A DNA stretch of 20,889 nt from NCBI GenBank assembly GCA_012727625.1, contig JAAYGP010000075.1, forward strand, positions 1 through 20,889, written 5' to 3'. Positions 14,949-20,889 of this stretch are shown piece after piece. Each line of letters starts with the position of its first letter. Position 1 is the first letter of the stretch. The notes under the pieces are model-generated. The model made no database searches, was not told where the DNA came from, and worked only from the letters and a program-made list of their open reading frames with translations. This DNA comes from Clostridiaceae bacterium. Its GTDB lineage: Bacteria > Bacillota > Clostridia > DSM-8532. A program made the position numbers and the translations under genes.

Positions 14949-14961
14949 GAATTGTATGCAT

Positions 14962-14984
14962 ACCGCCTTTCCCGGCGGTTTTTT
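14962..14984 (+). terminator. Riboswitch-controlled intrinsic terminator
   Basis: ACCGCC / GGCGGT stem with a TTTCCC loop and a following T6. The aptamer's 3' end GGGAAGGGG (14941-14949) is complementary to CCTTTCCC inside the hairpin, so an antiterminator alternative is possible. It sits 137 nt before the first gene. Confidence 0.85.
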
Positions 14985-15121
14985 GCTGTTAACAATACTA
15001 TATGAAAGAGTATCAGGAGAGCAAAAACAGGAAATTAACAAAAGGCAATGGTCTTATCGGAGGATAGCAGACCATATCAAAGAAAATTAAAGGAAAGTAT
15101 GTACAGGAGGAGGGTTTTGAC

Positions 15122-15415
15122 ATGTCTCTGTCAAACTTAAGTCTGCAGGTTTTGCCGGTTGTTCCGGAAGAAAGAATATATGATGTGGTGGACAAGGTTA
15201 TTGAGTATATAAAAAAAAGCGGCGTCAAATATACGGTTGGTCCGATGGAAACTACAATGGAAGGAGAATTGGACGTTCTTCTGGATATTGTTAAAGAGGC
15301 AAATTGCATTTGTATTCAGGAGGGTGCTGCGCGGGTTGTATCCATAGTTAAGATTGATTATAAACCGGAAGGCGTGACGATGGATGAAAAGATTTGTAAA
15401 TACAGGCAGGATTAG
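15122..15415 (+). CDS. Small thiamine-binding (MTH1187/YkoF-type, DUF77) protein
   Basis: 97 residues; ATG at 15122 with AGGAGGAGG upstream. The sequence (LQVLPVVPEERIYDVVDKVI, then SGVKYTVGPMETTMEGE and VLLDIVKEAN) matches the Thiamine_BP / DUF77 fold, a ferredoxin-like domain that forms tetramers. YkoF-type members bind thiamine or its hydroxymethylpyrimidine moiety. First gene behind the TPP riboswitch, overlapping the permease gene by 32 nt. No signal peptide, so a cytoplasmic binding or carrier role is likely. Confidence 0.88.
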   Translation: MSLSNLSLQVLPVVPEERIYDVVDKVIEYIKKSGVKYTVGPMETTMEGELDVLLDIVKEANCICIQEGAARVVSIVKIDYKPEGVTMDEKICKYRQD

Positions 15416-16154
15416 TCTGCCCATATCCTTTGCCATAGCATTAATGGTATGGGAGGGGGCAGTGTATATTTTAAAAACACCGGACTATTTAATGCCTGCA
15501 CCAAGCCGGGTTTTCACTGCCTTGGTTGAATCATTTCCACTGCTTATGCGTCATGGGGCTGTGACGATGCTGGAGGTTATTTCAGGGTTCTTATCGGCTT
15601 TGATTCTTTCTGCCGTAATATCACTCTTAATGGTAAGGTATAGAATTTTATACAACATATTATGGCCGTATATGGTTATAAGTCAGACTGTCCCCTTATA
15701 TGTCCTTGCTCCGCTGTTTATGGTCTGGTTTGGATTTGGGATTCTGCCAAAAGTACTTATTGTCGTTCTTGTCTGCTTTTTTCCCATTACAGTTGGGCTT
15801 GTTCAGGGGCTCACATCAACAGAGCCTGAGCTGGATGAACTATTAAAGATAATGAGAGCCACGCAGTCGCAGATCTTATGGAAAGTCAAGGTGCCGCAGG
15901 CCATGCCCCAGTTTTTTTCAGGTTTGAAAATTGCCGCAGCCTACAGCGTGACAGGTGCAGTGCTGTCTGAATGGGTGGGCGCAAAGGAAGGGCTTGGTAT
16001 TTTTTTAACCCGTTCCATGAAAACATTTAAAACAGCAGCTTTATTTGCTGATGTTTTTATAATTATTGTGTTGAGTTTGGGTATGTTCTTTTTGGTGACT
16101 TATCTTGAAAAAAAGCTGATTAAAAGGAGAACTGATTTTTATGAAGAAAGCTGA
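15384..16154 (+). CDS. thiX: ABC transporter permease for a thiamine precursor
   Basis: 256 residues, mostly hydrophobic with about six membrane segments. The cytoplasmic coupling loop typical of the BPD_transp_1 family is visible: ELDELLKIMRATQSQILWKV, then VPQAMPQFFSGLKIAAAYS, leading into GAVLSEWVGAKEGLG. Start ATG at 15384 has only a weak GGAAGG site, consistent with coupling to the preceding gene, which it overlaps. It belongs to the SsuC/TauC/ThiX group. Riboswitch control and the neighbouring THI5-like binding protein point to a pyrimidine (HMP or formylaminopyrimidine) substrate rather than sulfonates. Confidence 0.9.
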   Translation: MKRFVNTGRISLPISFAIALMVWEGAVYILKTPDYLMPAPSRVFTALVESFPLLMRHGAVTMLEVISGFLSALILSAVISLLMVRYRILYNILWPYMVISQTVPLYVLAPLFMVWFGFGILPKVLIVVLVCFFPITVGLVQGLTSTEPELDELLKIMRATQSQILWKVKVPQAMPQFFSGLKIAAAYSVTGAVLSEWVGAKEGLGIFLTRSMKTFKTAALFADVFIIIVLSLGMFFLVTYLEKKLIKRRTDFYEES

Positions 16155-17124
16155 TTTTTTATGCTTAATTTTAATATTGATAGTTATTTCCATAATATTA
16201 GCCGGGTGTTCCAACCAAAATGGTATAAAAATAACGGTGGTTTTGGATTGGACACCAAATACAAATCATACGGGGCTTTATGCTGCATTGGAACAAGGTT
16301 TTTTTAAGGATGAAGGTCTTGAGGTGGAGATAATGCAACCTCAGGAGGGAACTGCGGAACAGCTTGTAGCCGCTGGCTCGGCTCAATTTGGAATCAGTTA
16401 TCAGGAAAATGTTATTTTTGCCCGCAGTGAAAATGTACCTGTAGTTTCATTATCTGCAGTGATCCAGCACAATACATCCGGCTTTGCTTCCCTTAAAGAA
16501 AAAGGAATAGTTTCGCCAAAGGATTTTGAAAACAAAAAATACGGAGGCTGGGGCTCACCAATTGAGGAAGCGACGCTTCGCTACCTGATGGAAAAGAACG
16601 GCGCGGATCCCGATAAGCTGCAAATAGTAACCATAGGAGACGCGGATTTTTTCCAGGCTTCTGCCACAGGGGAAATAGACTATGCCTGGATTTTTGAAGG
16701 ATGGGCAGGAATTGAAGCCGGATTAAAGGGAATGGAGCTTAACTATATTGATCTTGGTAAGGTGTCCGAAGTTTTTGACTATTACACGCCTGTAATCATA
16801 ACAAGCGAAGAGACCTTAAGCAAAGAAAAAGAGATGGTTGAAAAATTTATGAAGGCGGTTGAAAAAGGCTATTATTATTCAATGGAAAACCCTGAAGAAG
16901 CAGCTGAAATATTGCTTAAGCACACACCTGAACTGGATAGGGAATTGGTTGTTGAGAGCCAGAAATTCCTCGCTTCAAAATATCAGGATGACGCTCCCTA
17001 TTGGGGGATGCAAAAACAGGAGGTTTGGGAAAGGTATATGAACTGGCTTTATGAATACGGATTTATTGCAGATCGTGTGGATGTTTCAAAGGCATTTACG
17101 AATGAATTTTTAAACAGGAGATAG
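16141..17124 (+). CDS. thiY: Substrate-binding lipoprotein, NMT1/THI5-like
   Basis: 327 residues; ATG at 16141 with AGGAG, overlapping the permease stop by 14 nt. A lipoprotein signal peptide ends in the lipobox LAGC (Cys23), so the mature protein is anchored outside the membrane. The NMT1/THI5 hallmark VLDWTPNTNHTGLYAAL (34-50) is followed by EQGFFKDEGLEVEI and by the Gly/Ala-rich AAGSAQFGISYQENVI. This family binds the thiamine pyrimidine HMP or its formylamino precursors. Length is normal. Confidence 0.92.
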   Translation: MKKADFLCLILILIVISIILAGCSNQNGIKITVVLDWTPNTNHTGLYAALEQGFFKDEGLEVEIMQPQEGTAEQLVAAGSAQFGISYQENVIFARSENVPVVSLSAVIQHNTSGFASLKEKGIVSPKDFENKKYGGWGSPIEEATLRYLMEKNGADPDKLQIVTIGDADFFQASATGEIDYAWIFEGWAGIEAGLKGMELNYIDLGKVSEVFDYYTPVIITSEETLSKEKEMVEKFMKAVEKGYYYSMENPEEAAEILLKHTPELDRELVVESQKFLASKYQDDAPYWGMQKQEVWERYMNWLYEYGFIADRVDVSKAFTNEFLNRR

Positions 17125-17196
17125 GAGAGGAGAATTTCAGGAGTTTAAATATTGTATGCATCATCAAAGTTTTAAGAAGACGTCAGGGGGATAATA

Positions 17197-17964
17197 ATGG
17201 GGCTGGTTGTTGATATAAAAGGATTAAGTAAGACATATAAAATAGGTGGTGAAAAACTTCCTGTGCTTAAAGAAGTTTATCTTTCCGCCGGAAAGGGAAG
17301 CTTTATCTCTGTCATAGGTCCCAGCGGCTGTGGAAAAAGCACACTGTTTCGAACCATTGCAGGGCTCGAGAAAGAGTTTTCAGGGACTGTTATGGTTAAT
17401 GAGCAGGATATAAGAAGTAATCCCCCCCGTCTTGCTTATATGTTCCAAAAGGATTTGCTTCTTCCCTGGCGTACTGTCATAAAAAACATTGTTCTCCCTC
17501 TCGAATTGTCCGGAAAATTGAAAGAAGCCGATATTAAAAATCTTGAAGTCCTTATAAATGAATTCGGGCTTGCAGGCTTTGAAAACGCATACCCCCATGA
17601 ATTATCCGGGGGTATGCGTCAGCGTGCAGCTCTTCTTAGAACCTGGCTTATGGACGGAGACATTATTCTTCTGGACGAGCCTTTTGGGGCACTGGATGCA
17701 CTAACACGAATCAATATGCAGGACTGGCTTATAAAAGTCTGGGAAAACCACCGGAAAACCGTTCTGTTTATCACTCATGACATTGAAGAAGCAGTGTACC
17801 TGTCGGACAGAATTTTTGTAATGAGCAAAAGACCGGGAACAATAATTGATAATGTTGCAATTGAGTTTGAAAGGCCAAGAAACCGTAATATGCTTTATAC
17901 CGAAGTATTCCTCGAATATAAAAAACGGCTTGTGACCCTGTTAAAGGATGATAAATTGCTTTAA
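17197..17964 (+). CDS. thiZ: ABC transporter ATP-binding protein
   Basis: 255 residues; ATG at 17197 with CAGGGGG upstream, 72 nt after thiY. All ABC motifs are intact: Walker A GPSGCGKST (41-49), Q-loop Gln84 (MFQKDLLLPW), signature LSGGMRQRAA (136-145), Walker B IILLDEP (156-162), D-loop GALD and the H-loop in FITHDIEEAV. It energises the ThiX permease. It closes the riboswitch operon; no thiamine-synthesis enzyme is in the unit, so the operon is dedicated to uptake. Confidence 0.93.
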   Translation: MGLVVDIKGLSKTYKIGGEKLPVLKEVYLSAGKGSFISVIGPSGCGKSTLFRTIAGLEKEFSGTVMVNEQDIRSNPPRLAYMFQKDLLLPWRTVIKNIVLPLELSGKLKEADIKNLEVLINEFGLAGFENAYPHELSGGMRQRAALLRTWLMDGDIILLDEPFGALDALTRINMQDWLIKVWENHRKTVLFITHDIEEAVYLSDRIFVMSKRPGTIIDNVAIEFERPRNRNMLYTEVFLEYKKRLVTLLKDDKLL

Positions 17965-18270
17965 TGACAGCTGTAAAATTGTCTTTATAAAAAATTGAGT
18001 TTAGCTGTTAACCTTCCTCTGAATAGTAACCTTTTATGAGAAATACAGCTGTTTTGTAGCCATGGCTACCGACTCCTGATTTTAATAATATTATACTGTA
18101 TATGAAGAATTCAATATTTATCAAATGACCCTGAAACTTTTGTCCTTACAGACGGAGGATTAACTGATTTCCGCTTAATTTGCGGATTTTGCAGGAAAAT
18201 TATTCAACTCAGGTCTTGCGGGATGAAACGATTTTGCAGTCATAAAGATATAAGAAAAGGAGGCTTTCCA
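17965..18270. other. Intergenic region after thiZ
   Basis: 306 nt without a convincing gene. It contains a diverged repeat copy (18019-18031), a 14-bp perfect palindrome GTAGCCATGGCTAC (18056-18069) and a TATACT at 18092-18097 that could be a -10 for the ferredoxin gene, although no good -35 is seen. No clear T-tailed terminator follows thiZ. Confidence 0.4.
18019..18031 (+). repeat. Diverged copy 5 of the dispersed repeat
   Basis: CTGAATAGTAACC differs from the corresponding GTGAACAGTAACC by two bases. Same orientation as the other copies and again just after a transcription unit. Confidence 0.35.
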
Positions 18271-19026
18271 ATGATTAGGAAAATTATTGAAATAGACAAG
18301 GAACTGTGCAATGGTTGCGGTTTGTGCATTGATGCATGCCATGAGGGAGCAATAGAGCTCGCAGATGGAAAAGCAACACTCATAAGCGAGGAATATTGTG
18401 ACGGCTTGGGAGATTGTCTTCCGAATTGCCCTACAGGTGCGATAAAGATAGTTGAAAAGGATGCTGCTGAATATAATCATAAATTGGTCATGAAAAGGAT
18501 GGCGGAGAAAAAGAAAAGCAAAGGTTGCAAAACTGGTTTTGCAGGAGACGGATGCCCGGGGCAAAGAGCTATGAGAATGGACAGAAATCAGCAAAAGAGC
18601 CCCTCTGTTGTGAAAGATACAACTTATGAAGAACAAGGCGACAGGGACATTTCTTCAAAGCTTGGTCAATGGCCTGTACAGCTTGGGCTTATTCATCCCC
18701 ACGCTTCATACCTTGATAATGCAAACCTTTTAATAGCTGCCGACTGCTGTGCATATGCACATGGTAATTTCCACAATGATTTTATTAACGGGAAGATAAC
18801 CGTAATAGGATGCCCGAAACTGGACAATCCTGACTACTATATTGAAAAACTGACTGAGATGTTTAAGGCAAACAATATAAAAAGCGTTACTGTGACAAGG
18901 ATGGAGGTACCTTGCTGCGGCGGAATTGTTCATGCTGTTAAAAGGGCTCTTCTTAATGCCCAAAAGATAATTCCATACAGAGAAGTTATTATAGGAACCG
19001 ACGGCAGTATTGTGAGTGATGTATAG
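18271..19026 (+). CDS. 4Fe-4S ferredoxin-domain protein with Cys-rich C-terminal domain
   Basis: 251 residues from the ATG at 18271, behind AAAGGAGG; an earlier in-frame ATG at 18223 lacks an RBS. The N-terminal 60 residues hold a full [4Fe-4S] motif C13-x2-C16-x2-C19-x3-C23. The second motif is C43-x5-C49-x3-C53-P (YCDGLGDCLPNCPTGAI), in which Leu occupies the usual second Cys position. A linker with GCPG (94-97) leads to a conserved domain: LGQWPVQLGLIHP (131-143), AADCCAYAHGNFHNDF (156-171), VIGCPKLDN (178-186) and MEVPCCGGIV (211-220). I recognise this as a widespread anaerobe family of unknown function. The paired Cys suggest an additional metal or Fe-S site and an electron transfer or sensor role. 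It appears to be a single-gene unit. Confidence 0.85.
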   Translation: MIRKIIEIDKELCNGCGLCIDACHEGAIELADGKATLISEEYCDGLGDCLPNCPTGAIKIVEKDAAEYNHKLVMKRMAEKKKSKGCKTGFAGDGCPGQRAMRMDRNQQKSPSVVKDTTYEEQGDRDISSKLGQWPVQLGLIHPHASYLDNANLLIAADCCAYAHGNFHNDFINGKITVIGCPKLDNPDYYIEKLTEMFKANNIKSVTVTRMEVPCCGGIVHAVKRALLNAQKIIPYREVIIGTDGSIVSDV

Positions 19027-19095
19027 TGTAACCCAATTCCACGTATGAGATGGGGACTTTATATTCGATTTATTTATAATTCAGTAAAACAAAAT

Positions 19096-19119
19096 GGCGG
19101 AATGATCCCGCCTTTTTTG
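19096..19119 (+). terminator. Intrinsic terminator after the ferredoxin-domain gene
   Basis: GGCGG / CCGCC stem, seven-base loop, followed by TTTTTT. It lies 70 nt past the stop codon. Confidence 0.75.
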
Positions 19120-19168
19120 TTTTCTTGTTAATAGACTAATACAACTGTCGCTTTTAATTAATTCATGA

Positions 19169-19174
19169 TATAAT
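19169..19174 (+). promoter_or_regulatory. Likely -10 box of the dihydrolipoamide dehydrogenase gene
   Basis: A perfect TATAAT 79 nt upstream of the start. The sequence at the -35 position (TGTCGC) is weak. It follows the terminator, so the next gene starts its own transcription unit. Confidence 0.45.
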
Positions 19175-19252
19175 ATCTTACAATTCATCGAAATTTAAAT
19201 TGAGATGTTTAATTATATTGTAAAAAGGGTGTTTTAAAAGGGGTGCGCTGGT

Positions 19253-20638
19253 ATGATTTATGATTTGATTATAATCGGTGGAGGGCCTGGCGGTTATCAT
19301 GCGGCTGAAAGAGCAGGCCATGCGGGTCTTAATGTTTTGCTGATAGAAAAAAGTTCACTTGGAGGAGTTTGTCTTAATGAGGGGTGTATTCCGTCAAAAT
19401 CCCTTTTATACTCGGCTAAAATAGCGGATAACGCCAGAGCGGGAAAGAGGTTCGGTGTTGTTGCGGAAAATGTAACCCTTGACCACAAGACTGTGATCAG
19501 CAGAAAAAACAGAGTTGTTAAAGCCCTGATATCAGGTGTTTTCATGAAAATGAAGCAGAATAATGTTACCGTTGTAATGGGTGAAGGCATGATTACAGGC
19601 AGAACTTCCGACGGCTTTTTTAATGTAAAGGTTCAGGATGTGGTTTATACATCCAGGAAACTTTTGATAGCCACGGGCTCCGTTTCGTCGATGCCGCCGA
19701 TTCCGGGGCTTGACAAAGGCTATCAAAATGGTTTTGTGCTTACAAATCGTGAGATCCTTGATATTCAGCATGTGCCTGAAAGGCTCGCGATAATAGGCGG
19801 AGGAGTTATTGGAATGGAAATGGCCTCATATTTTAATTCTGCGGGAAGCAAGGTAACAGTAATTGAGATGCTGGATCACATAGGCGGTTTCCTTGATGGA
19901 GAAATAAGTTCAATATTATATAGCAACTATAAGAAAAAAGGAATAGATTTTATTTTGTCTGCAAAAGTAACCTCAATAAAAGATGGGGAGGTTACCTATG
20001 AAACAGGGGAAGAGACAAAATCTGTACAAGCGGACAAGGTTCTGGCAAGCATAGGAAGAAAACCATATGTAGATAATCTTGGATTGGAAACAGTGGGGGT
20101 AGAAGTTCATAATGGCAGAATTAAAACAGATGAATTCTTAAGGACAAATGTTCCCGGAATATATGCCTGCGGTGATGTTAACGGTATTATGATGCTTGCT
20201 CATACAGCCTGCAGGGAAGCGGAGGTTTGTATTAACCATATTCTTGGTAAACAGGACAAAATGCGGTATCATGCAATACCGTCAGTAATCTACACAAGCC
20301 CGGAGGTAGCCTTTGTTGGGGATACAGCGGAAAGCGCCGCAGAAAAAGGCCTTGAGGTTGAAACTGTGAAGCTTCCTCTTGCGTACTGCGGTAGATATGT
20401 TGCCGAGAATGTGGGCGGAGATGGTATCGTAAAGATAATAACAGACAAAAGGGAAGGAGTTGTTCTCGGCGTTCACATGATAGGCAGTTATGCTTCTGAA
20501 ATTATTTATGGCGCTGCAATTATGGTGGAAAACAGAATGAGGGTTGAGGATGTACGTCAGATTGTTTTTCCCCACCCTACTGTTTGTGAAGTCATAAAGG
20601 AAGCCATGTTTGAATTCCGGGATTGCTATTCAGGGTAA
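19253..20638 (+). CDS. lpdA: Dihydrolipoamide dehydrogenase (E3)
   Basis: 461 residues; start ATG at 19253 behind AAAAGGGG. Class-I flavoprotein disulfide reductase layout: FAD-binding IIGGGPGGYHAA (7-18), redox-active disulfide GGVCLNEGCIPSK (Cys40/Cys45), a second dinucleotide motif IIGGGVIGMEMAS for NAD, YACGDVNG for FAD, and the C-terminal dimer-interface block FPHPTVCEVIKEA with the active-site His. It has no N-terminal lipoyl domain. It would reoxidise dihydrolipoamide of a 2-oxoacid dehydrogenase, acetoin dehydrogenase or glycine cleavage complex. None of those partners is next to it, so the partner complex must be encoded elsewhere. Confidence 0.94.
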   Translation: MIYDLIIIGGGPGGYHAAERAGHAGLNVLLIEKSSLGGVCLNEGCIPSKSLLYSAKIADNARAGKRFGVVAENVTLDHKTVISRKNRVVKALISGVFMKMKQNNVTVVMGEGMITGRTSDGFFNVKVQDVVYTSRKLLIATGSVSSMPPIPGLDKGYQNGFVLTNREILDIQHVPERLAIIGGGVIGMEMASYFNSAGSKVTVIEMLDHIGGFLDGEISSILYSNYKKKGIDFILSAKVTSIKDGEVTYETGEETKSVQADKVLASIGRKPYVDNLGLETVGVEVHNGRIKTDEFLRTNVPGIYACGDVNGIMMLAHTACREAEVCINHILGKQDKMRYHAIPSVIYTSPEVAFVGDTAESAAEKGLEVETVKLPLAYCGRYVAENVGGDGIVKIITDKREGVVLGVHMIGSYASEIIYGAAIMVENRMRVEDVRQIVFPHPTVCEVIKEAMFEFRDCYSG

Positions 20639-20706
20639 TTTGTATATAACCCGCCTGATGAATATACTTACCGTTTTAAAAAACAGATTACGGGTGGAGC
20701 CTTTTA

Positions 20707-20889
20707 ATGATTGTAATTAAGAATTTATCAAAATCTTTTGGTAATGTTAATGCAGTAAACAATTTATCTGTAACCGTTGAAAAGGGTGAAATATTCGGAC
20801 TTCTCGGAGAAAACGGCGCAGGCAAAACTACCACGCTCCGTATGCTTGCCACTATGCTGAAACCCACATCCGGTACGGCTGTCCTGAAC
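20707..20889 (+). CDS. ABC transporter ATP-binding protein, NatA-like (partial, cut by window end)
   Basis: ATG at 20707 with GTGGAG upstream; 61 codons are visible. The N-terminus MIVIKNLSKSFGNVNAVNNL and the Walker A GENGAGKTTTLRML are typical of the DrrA/NatA class of exporter ATPases. It starts 68 nt after lpdA and could be cotranscribed with it. Signature and Walker B motifs lie outside the window. Confidence 0.88.
   Translation, partial: MIVIKNLSKSFGNVNAVNNLSVTVEKGEIFGLLGENGAGKTTTLRMLATMLKPTSGTAVLN

Noticed and set aside
15002..15067. 21-codon leader peptide (starting MKEYQESKNRK) between the riboswitch terminator and the thiamine-binding gene
   Set aside because: No good ribosome binding site and no codon pattern of a leader peptide; the riboswitch already explains regulation.
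15137..15436. Minus-strand open frames over the thiamine-binding gene
   Set aside because: Antisense shadows of a short gene with a strong RBS and a clear family match.
18056..18069. GTAGCCATGGCTAC palindrome as a regulatory operator
   Set aside because: A perfect dyad, but only one copy was seen, and it is not positioned against a convincing promoter; kept only as a note in the intergenic entry.

Overview
The window looks like a chromosomal segment of a low-to-moderate-GC anaerobic Firmicute of class Clostridia. The signs are strong AGGAGG-type ribosome binding sites, TTGACA/TATAAT-type promoters, short overlaps between genes, oxygen-sensitive Fe-S and radical-type dehydratase activator proteins, and polysaccharide-sugar catabolism genes. 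A cellulolytic or pectinolytic clostridium would fit, but the genus cannot be fixed from the sequence alone. No tRNA, rRNA, CRISPR array, phage gene or intact transposase gene was found.

Region 1 (1-4150) is an anaerobic redox module. A minus-strand operon of three overlapping genes encodes a DUF2229-type protein, a 2-hydroxyacyl-CoA dehydratase (HgdB)-like protein and a BadF/BadG/HgdC-type ATPase activase that runs off the left edge. Divergent from it is a Cys-rich DUF362 protein. Together they look like an ATP-driven low-potential electron transfer system whose substrate is unknown.

Region 2 (4171-11340) is a sugar / amino-sugar locus. A cupin-AraC regulator is divergent from a five-gene plus-strand operon: galE, a sugar-1-phosphate nucleotidyltransferase, an N-acetylhexosamine 1-kinase (NahK)-like kinase, an atypical ROK protein and a PIG-L/LmbE deacetylase. 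The set resembles a galK/galT-independent route in which a hexose or N-acetylhexosamine is phosphorylated at C1, activated to a UDP-sugar and epimerised by GalE. A terminator closes the region.

Region 3 (11340-14780) is a decay zone around one intact gene, uxaE (tagaturonate/fructuronate epimerase, hexuronate catabolism). It holds a galM remnant with a large internal deletion and a frameshift, a frameshifted AraC-type HTH remnant, and a TPR-protein remnant on the minus strand. A short repeat with core GTGAACAGTAAC recurs at the edges of these pieces, always in the same orientation, and a weaker copy lies further on at 18019.

Region 4 (14808-17964) is a textbook TPP-riboswitch operon. A TTGACA-17-TATCAT promoter, a THI-box aptamer and an intrinsic terminator precede a small thiamine-binding-type protein and a ThiX-ThiY-ThiZ ABC importer for a thiamine precursor (pyrimidine).

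Region 5 (17965-20889) holds a 2[4Fe-4S]-type ferredoxin-domain protein with a Cys-rich C-terminal domain, a good terminator, a stand-alone dihydrolipoamide dehydrogenase, and the start of a NatA-like ABC ATPase that runs off the right edge.
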